The translations under genes and the position numbers were made by a program. Shown here one piece after another: positions 38,305-49,900 of a stretch of 64,000 nt of DNA. The notes under the pieces were generated by a model, which saw only the letters and a list, made by a program, of their open reading frames with translations, searched no databases and was not told the origin of the DNA. The DNA is from Liopterus haemorrhoidalis (taxonomy: Eukaryota; Arthropoda; Insecta; Coleoptera; Dytiscidae): the NCBI GenBank assembly GCA_963971575.1, contig OZ020616.1, positions 2,128,924 to 2,192,923 of the forward strand. Direction: 5' to 3'. Every line of letters starts with the position of its first letter. Within the stretch, counting starts at the first letter, position 1.

Positions 38305-39650
38305 TACCCGAGCGGATATTTTTTAGGAATATATGGTAATTAATAAATAATAAGTTAAACATTCTTAAAAAATTATTTTATTTTTTTCTTTAAGCACCTT
38401 TTTAGTCAATACGCTCAAGCTGGGTCCAGATTAAACGCGCTGTACTGATCTATACAACATAGAACAACGCAAAACATATTTAATTGTTACAGCGGAACGA
38501 TCAGTGCGCGAAGTGTTCGGTTGTGTTCCACTATACACAAGATAAAAGCGGTTAAAAACATGGGTTCTTGTGAGTCGTCCAAATTAAATACGTTAAAACA
38601 ATAAACTTTCTTTGATGTGCCAATAGTAAAATAAGCTTTCTGCATGCGACTTCTAAAATCGGGCCCCTCATTTTAAGGGCGGTAATGTGAAGGCCGCACT
38701 CGAGCGGCGATTACGCTCGCGGAGCTCCTGACTGCTTTGGCTGGATTTATAGCTTAGGTTTCGCCTCGGCTATGAACCACTAGCCGTGGCATTAAAACTG
38801 CAACTTTTCTGCCTACTTAAACAAATAATAATCATAAACTAATCGGAAAAAAATCTGTTTTATTGAAATCATAACGCTGTATTTATAATAAATAATATTG
38901 TCCTATAAAACTGAAATAATTGGCTTATTCTAAAAATAATTACATAATATAAAAAAAATATATAAAACTGATTTAAAAAATATCTCTTTGTAATTCCTGG
39001 TACACAAAAACAAATAAAAAACTATATTACGTATCTTGCAAAATAATTAACACATTAATTTAAAAAATGTCTATATTTTTCATTAAATTAAATATATTTC
39101 TTACATTTGACAGATGTTGTTTTTGTAAAAATTCAGGCCACACCGGTTTTGAAATGTTTTTAACTGAATTAAAACAAACGACAAATTTTCCACGTAACAT
39201 GATTAATGTAGTATCAAGAGCACTTGTTTTTAAGAAATAAAATGCGAAACAAATAAATTACTTGATAAAATTAAGGTTATTTGTCAAAATCATGTGGCAA
39301 TATGTCAAAAACAAGTGTGAAAATAGGAACAAGAAAACTTGAATTTCTGGTTTAAAATTTGTTTTATATGCTTATTTGTTAAAAAAAAAAAACAACTCTC
39401 TTTCAATATTTTCAATCAAAATTCTCTTAATTACTTTACAAACCTACAACACTGGCTTTTATTAACATTTTCAGTATATTTCAATAATATGCTATCTTCA
39501 CTTTCTTTCAAGACAAATTTGACAGTTGTTTTGACGTTTGTAAACGTGAAAAAGATTTTGTATAAATTTTTAATTATACATAATAATTGTTAGTGATAAT
39601 TGTGTTTTATTAGTTAATTCATATTTTTGTTGTGTGTAGAATCAAATAAA
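38305..39650. other. NRDE2 upstream region, no other feature
   Basis: AT-rich apart from a small GC-rich patch near 38690-38800. It presumably includes the NRDE2 promoter; no core element is clear. Confidence 0.35.
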
Positions 39651-40452
39651 ATGTCTCTCTTCCCTGCATATTCTAACAATGATAACCTCAAATCGAACAC
39701 CGAAGAACAAAATACAGAATGGTTAACTAATTCTAGTTTTAAATTAACTCCACCGATTCCAGAAAATAATATTCAGATAAAAGAATCTAAAGGTGAGGGA
39801 TCCAAAGTAAATATTTTGAAATCGAGTAAACGGAAAAATGAAACGGATAATGAAAGAAGATCGACTAAAAAAGATAAGTCAGAGAAAAGCAGAAAAAAGA
39901 AAGAGCTAGATAATGAAGATTATACAATAGATAAGTTACCGCAAAGAGTTTATTTAACTATTGACACAATTGCTCGTCCTGCTGTTCCAAAATATAAATA
40001 CACTCATTTCGGTCTGGGTAAAAATGAGTTTAAACGAAAGAAAAAAGTTAAAAGATACTATAAGTTTAATTTTGAAATAAAATCAAAGGATGAAGATGCT
40101 AAAGGTGAAGAAAATTTAAAATTACCACAACAAAATGAAGAAGAAAATATAAGTAAAAAAACTTTATTTTATAATCAAGAATTAGGAAAAAATCCTTTTA
40201 ATATTAATATGTGGCTTGAATATATTAAATTTCAAGATACAGTTTGGGTTTTTGAAAAAACTTTTCGTAAAGGAAGTAATGCAAAAGGTATTCATGCAAC
40301 TGCAGAACGAAAACTTTCTATTATGGAAAAAGCGTTAGTTCATAATCCAGGTAACGTGGTGTTGTTACGGGAGAGATTGAAGATTTATGAGTCAGTTTAT
40401 CCGGCAGATGAATTAAGTAATCAGCTGAAAACTTTTGTTGAAAAAGATCCAG
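39651..40452 (+). CDS. NRDE2: NRDE2 exon 1
   Basis: Residues 1-268: N-terminal charged region and the first helical repeats. Donor CCAG|GTACG, phase 1. Confidence 0.93.
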
Positions 40453-43147
40453 GTACGTTAATTTTTAAAAATTATCCTTATTTCTTAACCCTGCAACACC
40501 TGAATATTTATATTAATAAAGTAAAAAATTATTTATGTAAGATTGTAATATAAGGAAAATATTTAAAATACTAGGAAAATATTTGAAACACTTTTTTCAC
40601 ACAATCTTATATCCATTGATCAACAAAACTTTTCTTTAATTATTTCAGTTATTAATTTATTTCATGTCACTTTCTTTATATATTAATGATTTTTTAAATT
40701 TATTACAGGAAATATAATACTATGGCAAGGCTACATCGAAGCAACGCAATGTTCCATGGCTCACTGCAACACATCCAACGTAATTCGAATATACAACGAA
40801 TGCCTTAATAAACTTCATCACATTCGTAGATGCTCATCACTCGAAAAATCACTCTCCGAAGAAAAAATCCTCACAATGTTATATCAATGCGCATTATTTT
40901 TACGTCAATCTGGATTATGGGAACAAATGTGGACACTACTCCGTTTATATTTAGTACTTAATTTAGCAGAAAGAGATAAAGACAAATTTAAAATAATCGG
41001 AGGAGTTAACGATTCACATTTATTAGAACTAGAAGAAGTTATACTAGACTCGAAATTACCATTACATGAATTATGGTTACGGGTTGAAAAGTTACGAGAA
41101 AGTTGTCATTGGCTTCCTTGGATTGGAGAAAAAACTTGCGAAGACCCGCAAAGAACAGTATTTATCGATGATGTTTCTGATTTAATTCATCCTATTACTT
41201 CCGAAGGAAACATATTTAAATTAACCGTTATGGTTTTAACGTTATTAAAAGTACCATTACTACCTTTCCGACATAGTACGCTACAACAATTAGGGTTAGA
41301 TTACGTACCTTGGTCGTTAGACACTATAGAAACATTACTACCTGTTTATTATCCTACTCTATTAGTCGATACGTCTAAATTAGATCTTTTAAAAGAGATG
41401 TTTAAATTGTCAGTTGGTCCGCAGTATTTAAAATCACACCCTGGACAAGAAGAATACTTAGAATTTTTAGTATCGATCATGAAAAGATGCGGTGAATGTT
41501 TAGAATCAAACGAACGTACAGCAATTTTTATCTGGTGGCTACGTTTCGAGAAACTTCTTATAGCGTTAGACAAAAATAACAAAATAAAATTACCAACTGG
41601 TCGTTTAAAAAAAATTAAATCATCAATAAAAGAATTTCTAAAAAATTCTGAAAATAGAAACAATGTTTTATATTATAAAGAATATTCTTTAATTGAGTTT
41701 GAATTAGGTAATATTGAATCTTCTTGCAATATTTTATTGACTGCTATAAATATGGAAGGCAGTAAAAATGTGTTTTCTATAGTAGAAGAAAAAACACGTA
41801 CAAATTTATGTAATTTATACAAAACATTAATAGAAATACATTTAATGGATAAAATAAATACAAAAACAAGCAAACAAAAAGCAATATATTACCTAGTTTC
41901 AATCGTTCATGATGTGGAAACAGAAATAAATGATAACATTATAAATGAAGCATTAGATAAATACAAAAATTTAACAGATGAAATTTTAAATTCTCCATTT
42001 GGAAATTTATCTGTTCCAGAACATTTTTTACCAGATTTTTCAACAGATTTGATTATTTGTTATGCATTGCTTGTGTATTTAGTTAAATCTCCATTTGAAT
42101 CTGGAATGATTATTGAAAAAGCGTTGACTTGTTTGGAAGGGAATACTGATTGTTTATGGAGACGGGAGGTGTTATTGGAATGGTATGTTAGTATGCTGTA
42201 TAAAAATAGTACAGAGAATTTAGGACAAGGATTGTTTAAACTGTTTAGAGATACTTTGAATAGAGCATTGATGGTGGTACCGAATAATTTGTTTCTGCTG
42301 ACGATGGCTTCAATGGAACAGGTAGGAAAAATATTAAGTTAATATTAATTTTTAGAGTTTTGTAAATCTTTTTACCGTCATTCATGTGCCTAGAGAGTTT
42401 AAACTTGGCATGCATATACAGTTATTTGACCTGTGTATAGAAAAACTCTGATATTTTGAAAAAACATTTTAAACATAAACATATCATAAACTTTATTTTA
42501 AGAGATACAAAAAATACTTCAGAAGAAAAGTTAAACTAAATGAAAGGGCCCACTTAAGGGCTATAATAAGAATTCTGCATCACTTCCGGTTTCAACGGAA
42601 ATTGTTTCAAATTTTTATCTAGCATAGGGAATCGGTACTTTATTTATTTATTTATTTTTTCTTGAAAGTACATTAAATCAGCTTTACAAGGATATCAAAA
42701 TATCATACTTTAATTTTAACCATTTCAAACTGGCGCCCATTTATTTACAAAATAATAAATAACATAAATCGTACAAAGTTAAACATAGCAAGTTTTAAAA
42801 ATGATTTTGTTACATAAAAAACGAAATAAAACCTGCAAATTTTCTTACCTGTTAGTACGAGTTTGATATTATAGGTGATAACATCAAATCGTTTGTAATT
42901 ATGGCTTACGTACGTTATTCAAATGAAGAAAATCTGTCATTTTGGTTTGTTTTTGTGATTTTTTGTTTTCTAAAAAGTTTTTTTCAATAATTTTTACCGA
43001 CCGCATACCGACAACATATATAATGGAGGTATTGTGATCATACCGATTTTGACATTTCGATATTTCGATGGATCTCCACAAATTGAGGTCCCTACATAAC
43101 GTTTTGACTATTTTTAGCATGATGTCTGTCTGCCTGTCCGTCCGTCT

Positions 43148-43202
<55 letters not shown>

Positions 43203-44982
43203 CGTCCGTTCGTCTGTCTGTCGGTCTGTCCGTCCGTCCGTCCGTCCGTCCGTCTGTCTGTCTGTCTGTCTGTGTACACGTGCAGAGCAAATTCGGCTAA
43301 AAGGATTTTTATGAAACTTCATATTTAAGCTTTTGACATCAATGGCACGAGTTGATCAACTTTTAGTAAAAATTGGTTGACTAGAAATTGGAGTTTACTC
43401 GTGTCGATTTTAAGATTTGTACGAATATTTAACAGAAAAATATTTCGAAAAAAATTATTTAACAAAAGTTGCTATAAAAGCAATAACTAATAACTTTTAA
43501 TTGAGACAATTTTTGATAAAACGAAAATTTTTCAAAAATTTTTCTAAATTTTTTCCAAATATCTATTTTTTCATAATTATATGTAACGTTTCCATGGGCA
43601 TGATAAATAATAACTCTGTTAGAAAATATTAGGCCAAGTTATATCTACTCTGCTGCTAGAATGTATTTTATACAGGTACTTTGTGATGGCGGTCGGTTCT
43701 GTGGTGGCCATATCTAATTTTTTCTAAATATAGCAATGCAAAATCTGTTTTAGCCTTTTAAATTTTGATTAAACATGAAAAAATGCTGAATTGTTTCAAC
43801 TACTGAAAATGCATCCTTTATAGTAGGTATTTGGGACTCGGTTGTTTCTTCCATTTCCACTTCGTCGTTGTTTATTTCTGACTACAAATTCGGATCTGAC
43901 CCTGCTAAAATTTCAACTTCCGTCATATCCTCCTTCGTTTCGGGATCTTCATCAATATTTGAAAATTTACATGAATACTTTTTGTTTTACCATATCGACC
44001 TCGATGACGTACCTTCAACTCGTAGTTAACCACTGAATGAATATGTTTATCTGTCGCATTTCGCCTTGCTTTTTCATAACTTGGTAATTCCCCTAGTCAA
44101 TTCGGTACTTCCCAGGCGTTTTCGCGTTAAGTAGTGGTGACACGTCGTTATAAAAGATAATTTGACCCAAATTTCAATCCATTTTTCGTCGCAATATCCT
44201 GTCGTTAGAAGCGATAAGTCTCAAATATAAAGGATATGTGTCTAGCTGGGACTTTAAAATTTCGTCGCAAAAACCGATATGTCGTTATAAACAATATCCA
44301 CTGTAATTTATTTATTTCTTATTTCAGAATATTTCTGGGTGTGTTGGTCAAACATGGTGGCAGCTAAGTAACATATTACTGAGCAGAGGTCATGCAATAC
44401 CTGCCTTGTTTGTTGTTATAATGACAAATCATGTGATGACTGATCGAGCCAAGCAGTGGGAAGATCATTGGGACGACCAGATGAATAATCCGGTACTGTC
44501 AATCAGTGCGATTAAAAACCGTATGCTGTCTACATTTTCCAGACTGACCAAGAATAATATGTGCACTAAGCGATGCGGATTAGTTTGGAGATTATACTTA
44601 CAATTTCTGTACAGCTACTGTGAGACTGAATCTTGTAGAAAGGTTTATTATGCTGCTGTTGAAGAATGTCCATGGTTAAAGGTAAATATCTTTCATACAC
44701 ATTATTTTATAATATTTAAAAATTGATGTGAAGTGTAAGTTTTTGCACATATCAGGGTTTTGTAGGTATTTAAGTGAAACAGGCTAACTTCGAATGCTCG
44801 GTGTTATTATTTTTATTTATTATTATTATGTTTAGTAATTTTTATTATCTCTATTTCAGGCTCTGTATATTGATGCAGCCATTTATGTACCTGCTGAATT
44901 ATCACAAATTCAAGATTTAATTATAGAGAAGGAATTACGAATTCATGTTACACCTGAAGAACTAGAAATATTAAGAACATAA
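39651..44982 (+). CDS. NRDE2: NRDE2, nuclear exosome/RNAi-linked protein (4 exons, 963 aa)
   Basis: NRDE2 is a nuclear protein of the NRDE-2/Nrl1 family. It binds the exosome helicase MTR4 in vertebrates and acts in nuclear RNAi in worms. Exons 39651-40452, 40709-42321, 44328-44681 and 44860-44982 join with consistent phases. The N-terminus MSLFPAYSNN matches the family start, and 39651 is the only in-frame ATG there. A Lys/Arg/Glu-rich nuclear-type stretch covers about residues 60-90. Family landmarks: NPFNINMWLEYIKFQD, CEDPQRTVFIDDVSDLI, ECPWLKALYIDAA and the C-terminal IEKELRIHVTPEELE. The body is helical-repeat (HAT/TPR-like). It is shorter than the human protein (about 1160 aa), mainly in the N-terminal region. 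No breaks. Confidence 0.95.
40709..42321 (+). CDS. NRDE2: NRDE2 exon 2
   Basis: Residues 268-805, including LRESCHWLPWIGEKTCEDPQ and the repeat scaffold. Acceptor TTACAG. Confidence 0.95.
42347..42476 (+). mobile_element. HINE family H1, worn 5' fragment
   Basis: 'tttttagagttttgta' then 'accgtcattcatgtg', 'ttggcatgcatatac' and 'tttgacctgtgtatag' follow the family's 5' half in order. In NRDE2 intron 2. Confidence 0.45.
42482..42815. repeat. dispersed repeat, copy 2 (see 26116-26475)
   Basis: Shares 'cttccggtttca', 'tctagcatagggaatcg' and 'cccatttatttacaaaataa' in the same order as copy 1. Confidence 0.65.
42991..43723 (+). mobile_element. HINE family H2, complete copy
   Basis: Starts TTTTTACCGACCGC, has a long GTCY microsatellite (43124-43272), and ends GGCGGTCGGTTCTGTGGTGG followed by a T-run. 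It shows the full layout for the family. Open frames over the microsatellite are artefacts. In NRDE2 intron 2. Confidence 0.7.
43741..44303 (-). mobile_element. Tigger/pogo-like element remnant
   Basis: The terminus at 44303 reads CAGTGGATATTGTTTATAAC on the - strand, preceded by TA. Downstream on the - strand an acidic reading frame (SNIDEDPETKEDMTEVEIL, then KDAFSVVETIQHFF) resembles the C-terminal end of pogo/CENP-B-type transposases. The catalytic core is absent. Confidence 0.5.
44328..44681 (+). CDS. NRDE2: NRDE2 exon 3
   Basis: Residues 806-923, including CGLVWRLYLQFLYSY and ECPWLK. Confidence 0.95.
44724..44772 (-). mobile_element. HINE family H1, 3' end only
   Basis: TGATGTGAAGTGTAAG with its hairpin region and AGGGTTTTGTAGGTAT, preceded by AAAAAT. 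In NRDE2 intron 3. Confidence 0.55.
44860..44982 (+). CDS. NRDE2: NRDE2 exon 4 and stop
   Basis: Residues 924-963, ALYIDAAIYVPAELSQIQ to the end; TAA at 44980. Confidence 0.94.
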   Translation, partial: ALYIDAAIYVPAELSQIQDLIIEKELRIHVTPEELEILRT

Positions 44983-45412
44983 TTAAGTTATTACAAAGTG
45001 TTTATTTATTTTTCTTAAAAATGTACTGATATAGTAAGATCCAGGATAACGTCAATAGGATATTATTATTTATTTGTTAATTTATATATTTTCATAATAT
45101 CCTTTCTCTCTTTAAAGGCAGGTGGAATGTTGCGTTAAGAATTACAAGGGGAGCTATAAAGCTCCGCTTATAATCTGAATAATTTTCTGCGAATTGGCTC
45201 TTAATTTCGGGAACATAATTTGACAACGTAACGTTATCCGGGATCTTATTATACTTTGTTTTATATTGTATAAAGTGTTGTATATATTTAGGAATATTTT
45301 TGTAAATTAACAGTTAATATACAATAAGTATTAAATATAATTATTATTAAATTATGTTTTTTATAAATTTTTCTATCTAATCCAAAACAACATCCGGTAA
45401 GTACTATATAGA

Positions 45413-45469
45413 GCAGTGTTTCCCAAAGGGTGTGCCGCAAAATTTTCCAAGTGTGCCACAAAATCTTAC
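45413..45469 (+). mobile_element. hAT terminus fragment
   Basis: CAGTGTTTCCCAAAGGGTGT followed by a 'gtgccgcaaaat/gtgccacaaaat' repeat; typical of a hAT element end. Confidence 0.45.
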
Positions 45470-45780
45470 AGAAAAAAAAATCAGCTGTGTCACCACAGGA
45501 CCGACCGCCATCACAAAGTACTTGTTTAATTTATGCTGCTTTATCAGAAAATGTTTTAAATAAAAGTTGTTAGTTATTACTTTTGTTAAATAATTTTTTT
45601 CAAAATATTACTCTGTTGTGAAATATTCGCAATAATCTTAAAACCGACACGAGTAAACTCCCATTTCTAGTTAACAAATTTTTACCAAAAATAGATCAAC
45701 TCGTGCCATAGATGTTAAAAGCTTAAATATGAAGTTTCATAAAAATCCAGGCTAGGAAGGACGGCGAACGGTCATTTTTA
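45470..45780 (-). mobile_element. HINE family H2, 3' part
   Basis: Opens with 'atcagctgtgtcaccacag' and ACCGACCGCCATC; stops before the microsatellite. Confidence 0.55.
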
Positions 45781-45862
45781 GGTCATCACTTGTATTTTAG
45801 AAGTGAGGACTTTTTTTTTAGGATATCACTTGTATTTTAGAAGTGAGGACCTTTTTTTTATA
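45781..45862. repeat. 42-bp tandem duplication
   Basis: 'atcacttgtattttagaagt' with 'gaggacttttttt' occurs twice in tandem. Confidence 0.8.
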
Positions 45863-45873
45863 GGACATATCTA

Positions 45874-46693
45874 TGGTCTATTTCAAAGTAGAAAAATGTG
45901 TGTAAGAAGATAGGAGCTGTTTGTCCTTGCTTCGGATTGGTTTAAATCGTCATCCCTATTACACTGTAAAAATATTGTTTTTAGTCCAAGTTGACAGATG
46001 TTCAGTGTCGTACATTGGAAATATATATTATTTATATTATTTAATTTTTCTCATATATTTTGGTATTATTTACATAGTTAGACTTTTATTTATATTCTTG
46101 GCGTAGATTTTATGGAGAAAATTCTCATGTAATTTGTTTTTACGCAGTTATATATTTTTTAGGTTATCTGACATATAAATATTTTTTGACATTTGACATT
46201 TAACAGATCAAGAGAGAGGACTAATGTGAGGCCAAAAGACAGCCCAGCTGATTGTGCCCAAAGAAGAAGTTATTGATATAATTTTTAGACCTTCATATAT
46301 ACATATACTTTTAATTTTTATTTACAATAATTATTTAAATATGAAACTTTTGCTCTGAAGATATATTGTTTGTTTTATTGCTTTGTTTAAACTCTTTTAG
46401 CCAAATCTCTCTTTTTATATAAAGTACATAATTTTTAAAATTAATATTTTTTTCAAATTTCCCATTAAACTGAATGTATGTCGCATAAATAACGTAAGTG
46501 TATTATCTGTCTTGTTTATTTCAATATCTTATTAACCTTTTTTATATTAAAAAAAAATCACTTGCTAACCCAGTTGCTACGCCCATGCCCTAGTTGTAAC
46601 TTATTTTAAATTTCCCGCTATACTTTATTTGATCAGTGTAAATCGTACTCGGTTCGCAGCGCTATCTACTTTGTTCTACTTTGAAATAGACCA
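45874..46693. mobile_element. 820-bp TIR MITE, TA duplication (copy 2)
   Basis: Same family as 21919-22747, with matching ends and TA flanks. It starts only 77 bases beyond the stop codon of the protease homologue's distal last exon. Confidence 0.8.
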
Positions 46694-46770
46694 TAGGACT
46701 AAGCTCTCAGAAACCAGACCTTAGTATTTATGGAAATTGTTTTTAAAATGGTAATATTTAAATAATGTTA

Positions 46771-46935
46771 TTATGGCCAGACTTCGTTCATAATCCATGG
46801 GATGTATTTTGTGACGTTGATGTATACATTTGGAACGTCTGGTATTCCACAGGCTTTCCCAAACGATGATATCGCAACGATTCCATACAGCCCATAATTG
46901 TAACGGTAAGAATTTAATGGACCTCCTGGATCACC
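46771..46935 (-). CDS. protease homologue last exon B (GDPGGP)
   Basis: Also 55 codons, GDPGGPLNSYRYNYGLYGIV to WIMNEVWP and stop, clearly a duplicate of exon A. Pro stands at the catalytic Ser position. It has an intact acceptor and phase but no AATAAA before the MITE that follows. It could be an alternative last exon or the leftover of a tandem paralogue. Confidence 0.85.
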   Translation of the reverse strand, partial: GDPGGPLNSYRYNYGLYGIVAISSFGKACGIPDVPNVYINVTKYIPWIMNEVWP

Positions 46936-49900
46936 CTGTTATATCAGAAAAAAATAATAATTAAAATAAAATAAACCATAACACTTAATATTGTAGCCAT
47001 CATTGCAACTTTAAAAATTGATGTGAAGTGTGAATATTCACACATTTCAGGGTTTCGCAGGTATATAATAAGTGAAGGCGGTATGCCGAGTGTGTAGGAC
47101 AAATTTTACTTTGTAGTAATCACGGCAAAATGAACGATATTTTTAAAATAATTTATCGTCTGTTAATCATATAATAAGACTGGTTATTAAATTTACGCTC
47201 ATAAAAATTAAATACAACATTTGTCAAAATATAACTAGAATTTTGACAAAATAATTTCAACATAATAAAAATGCAAAAAAAAACAGAAAAAATAAAATTT
47301 ACTCCGTACTCGAACTCGAAACCCTTCGTTTTCCAGCCAGTTTAAGAGTGCTCTAACGCATGTAGCCATCGCACGCCATGCATGTGAGTGTCTTACATTG
47401 GTATAACTTTTGTACTTTGTGAACAAAAAACCACAAAAAATGCGTTATTTTCCAAAAACATAATCTGATCAAAAATTCCTGTTGTACTATTTTGGTTCAC
47501 ACCAATATACATTACTTAGAATTTTTTTAGATTTTTAGTTTAAACCATCTGGGCTACAGGGTGTGGGACAAAATTTTTTTTGCACATTTTTGGCAAAAAT
47601 CGCATCAAAATAATTTATTTTGCAAAAATAAAAATTTGATCGTTAATCCACGTACTAAGGGCTTTCATTTGATAGCCTATTCAGAATTTAAAAAAAATAT
47701 TTTTGTTTTCGATGAGCACATATTTGTTTATATTTTTAGGGGGGTATGTTTTTTAGATGTTTTAGTATTTTTCCTATGTGCGGGTCAAAGAGTTGTATAA
47801 GCATGCCAAATTTCAACTCTCTAGGTTTAGCCGTTTGGCTACAATTTTTACCGAACAGACAGACAGACAGACAGACGACAAAATGACGGTATAAGGGTTT
47901 TTTGGTCATACCTATAAAACCCTAAAAATGGTTGCCGGATTGAACAGAATGTATGTTCTAGTAGATATTTCTTAAACTTTTTTCTGAATATTTTTGCATT
48001 GGTTATACTTTTAATGCTATCAGGAACCTTATTATACAATCTTGCAGCTATAAAACGAGGACTTTGCTCGTACAAAGTAGTATGGTACCTCTCAATATTC
48101 AAGCTAGATTTACTCCTTGTATTGTGATTATGATAATCACTATTTATATTAAAGTTACTGTAATGATTTCTGACAAATAGTGCGCATTCTAATATAAAAA
48201 GTGAGAGAAATGTTAATATTTTAAGATTTTTAAATAAGTTTCTACAGGAAGATCTGTATGGAGTAAATGTTAATATTCGAATAGCTTTTTTTTTGCTGCA
48301 AGAGAATTTTATGAGCTTCTTTTGATGCTCCCTAGAAAATAATAGCATAATTTATAATTGTATGAAATTTCGCAAAATAAACTGATCTTAATAATGAAGG
48401 TGAAATAAAGTACCTGTGCTTCTTTACCATTATAACATGATCTTGATAGCTTAGTATTAATATAATTAATATATTATTATGATGGGGTTTGTCAGGTCTT
48501 GACAAGCGTCCACTAATCTCAAACTTCAGCAACCTTTTGAGCCGCGTCATACTAGTCTCTAATATATTATTATTATTATTATTATTATTATTTTTATTTA
48601 CTTTGTTCACTTCCTTTTTATTTCAGTTAATAATATTCCGAACATTAGTATCAAAAACTCCACCTTAAGGTACTATTACCGTCTAGAATTTTCAAAAACT
48701 CAATTTTTTTTTTTACGTATTTTGATTCTTTATACCTTCAATAATAACTTTCTAAAATATTAAATCAAAATTCTTACGAATACGCGATCAAAAAAGATAT
48801 CGAGCGAGTTTCCTTAGCAGAAAAAGGCACCAACGCGGCAACGAAAAGCGGTCGCTTGGAGAAGAAGCAAGACCTACTGGAGCAACATCAGGCACTTGAG
48901 GATGAAGGTCTACTTCTGTACGATCCAGGCATTGCCGATTAATTGATTGTAAGTCATAAAAATCAATTTTAAAAACAATATTTACAAAAAAATGTAAAAG
49001 AAACTTTAAACTCGTTTTTCTCGAATATATATTTTTTTAACTGGCGGACAGTTAATCTCCGGATCTACTGGGCCGATTTTAATAAACTTTGAAGCATTTT
49101 GTTTGTTTTTATATCCTGTATGATAGTTTACCACAATTTGACCACAAAAGAAAATATATAATATTTTTGAGTCTCAAACAAGGTCGGAAAAAAAGTCGAT
49201 TTTTGAAAAAACGTTTAAAATGTCCGCCATTTTTTTATTTTTAATGATTTTTCAATTTTTCTGGTAAACTATCACGTAAGAACACTTCCTTTTTGTAACG
49301 CATTTTGAATTTTATGTTTCATACTTACCGTTCCAGAGATTAACTGTCCGCCATGCAGTATTGTTTTTTTAAGAAGAAAATTTGAGCGCCCTCTACAAAA
49401 TGTAAAATTAATAGAAAATAAAAATAAAATTTTTTTTCGTAATATTTAAGAATTGTTTTATATTTAAAAAAAAAAATTTGATAACCATATATAGTAAAGA
49501 AAGTGAATAAAAAAATGTTGAATATATGCCATTTTTTAGCATTCTAGACGGTAATAGTACCTTAAAGGAAAAAGAAAATTAACACATACGCTTTTTTTTT
49601 TTCATAAAACTTATATTTAATATATCATACATTATATCAAAAAATTTCACAACATTATAAATACAAATAAATTTTAATTTAACAGAAAATTTCACACAAA
49701 TTTTACGAAATTATTTCAATTTAATAAATATACAACTATGAAATGATTTTATTTAATTATATAATTCTTTACAAAAGTAATATTTTGAGATGTTTCAAAT
49801 AGACAAAGAGTAAGTTTGTAAAGTTATGGCCAGACAACACTCTCTATCCAGGGAACATATTTGGAGACCCTGGTGAAGACATTGGGGACGTCCGGTACTC

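Noticed and set aside
39627..39650. Upstream start for NRDE2
   Set aside because: The open frame extends upstream only through non-ATG codons; the ATG at 39651 matches the family N-terminus.
43124..43272. CRISPR-like or other spacer array
   Set aside because: Short-period microsatellite without spacers; no CRISPR arrays exist in this eukaryotic window.
43068..43328. Long open frames on both strands over the GTCY tract (Thr/Asp/Arg/Gln or Cys/Leu/Ser/Val repeats)
   Set aside because: Pure translation of a 4-bp microsatellite inside an H2 element; no independent coding evidence.
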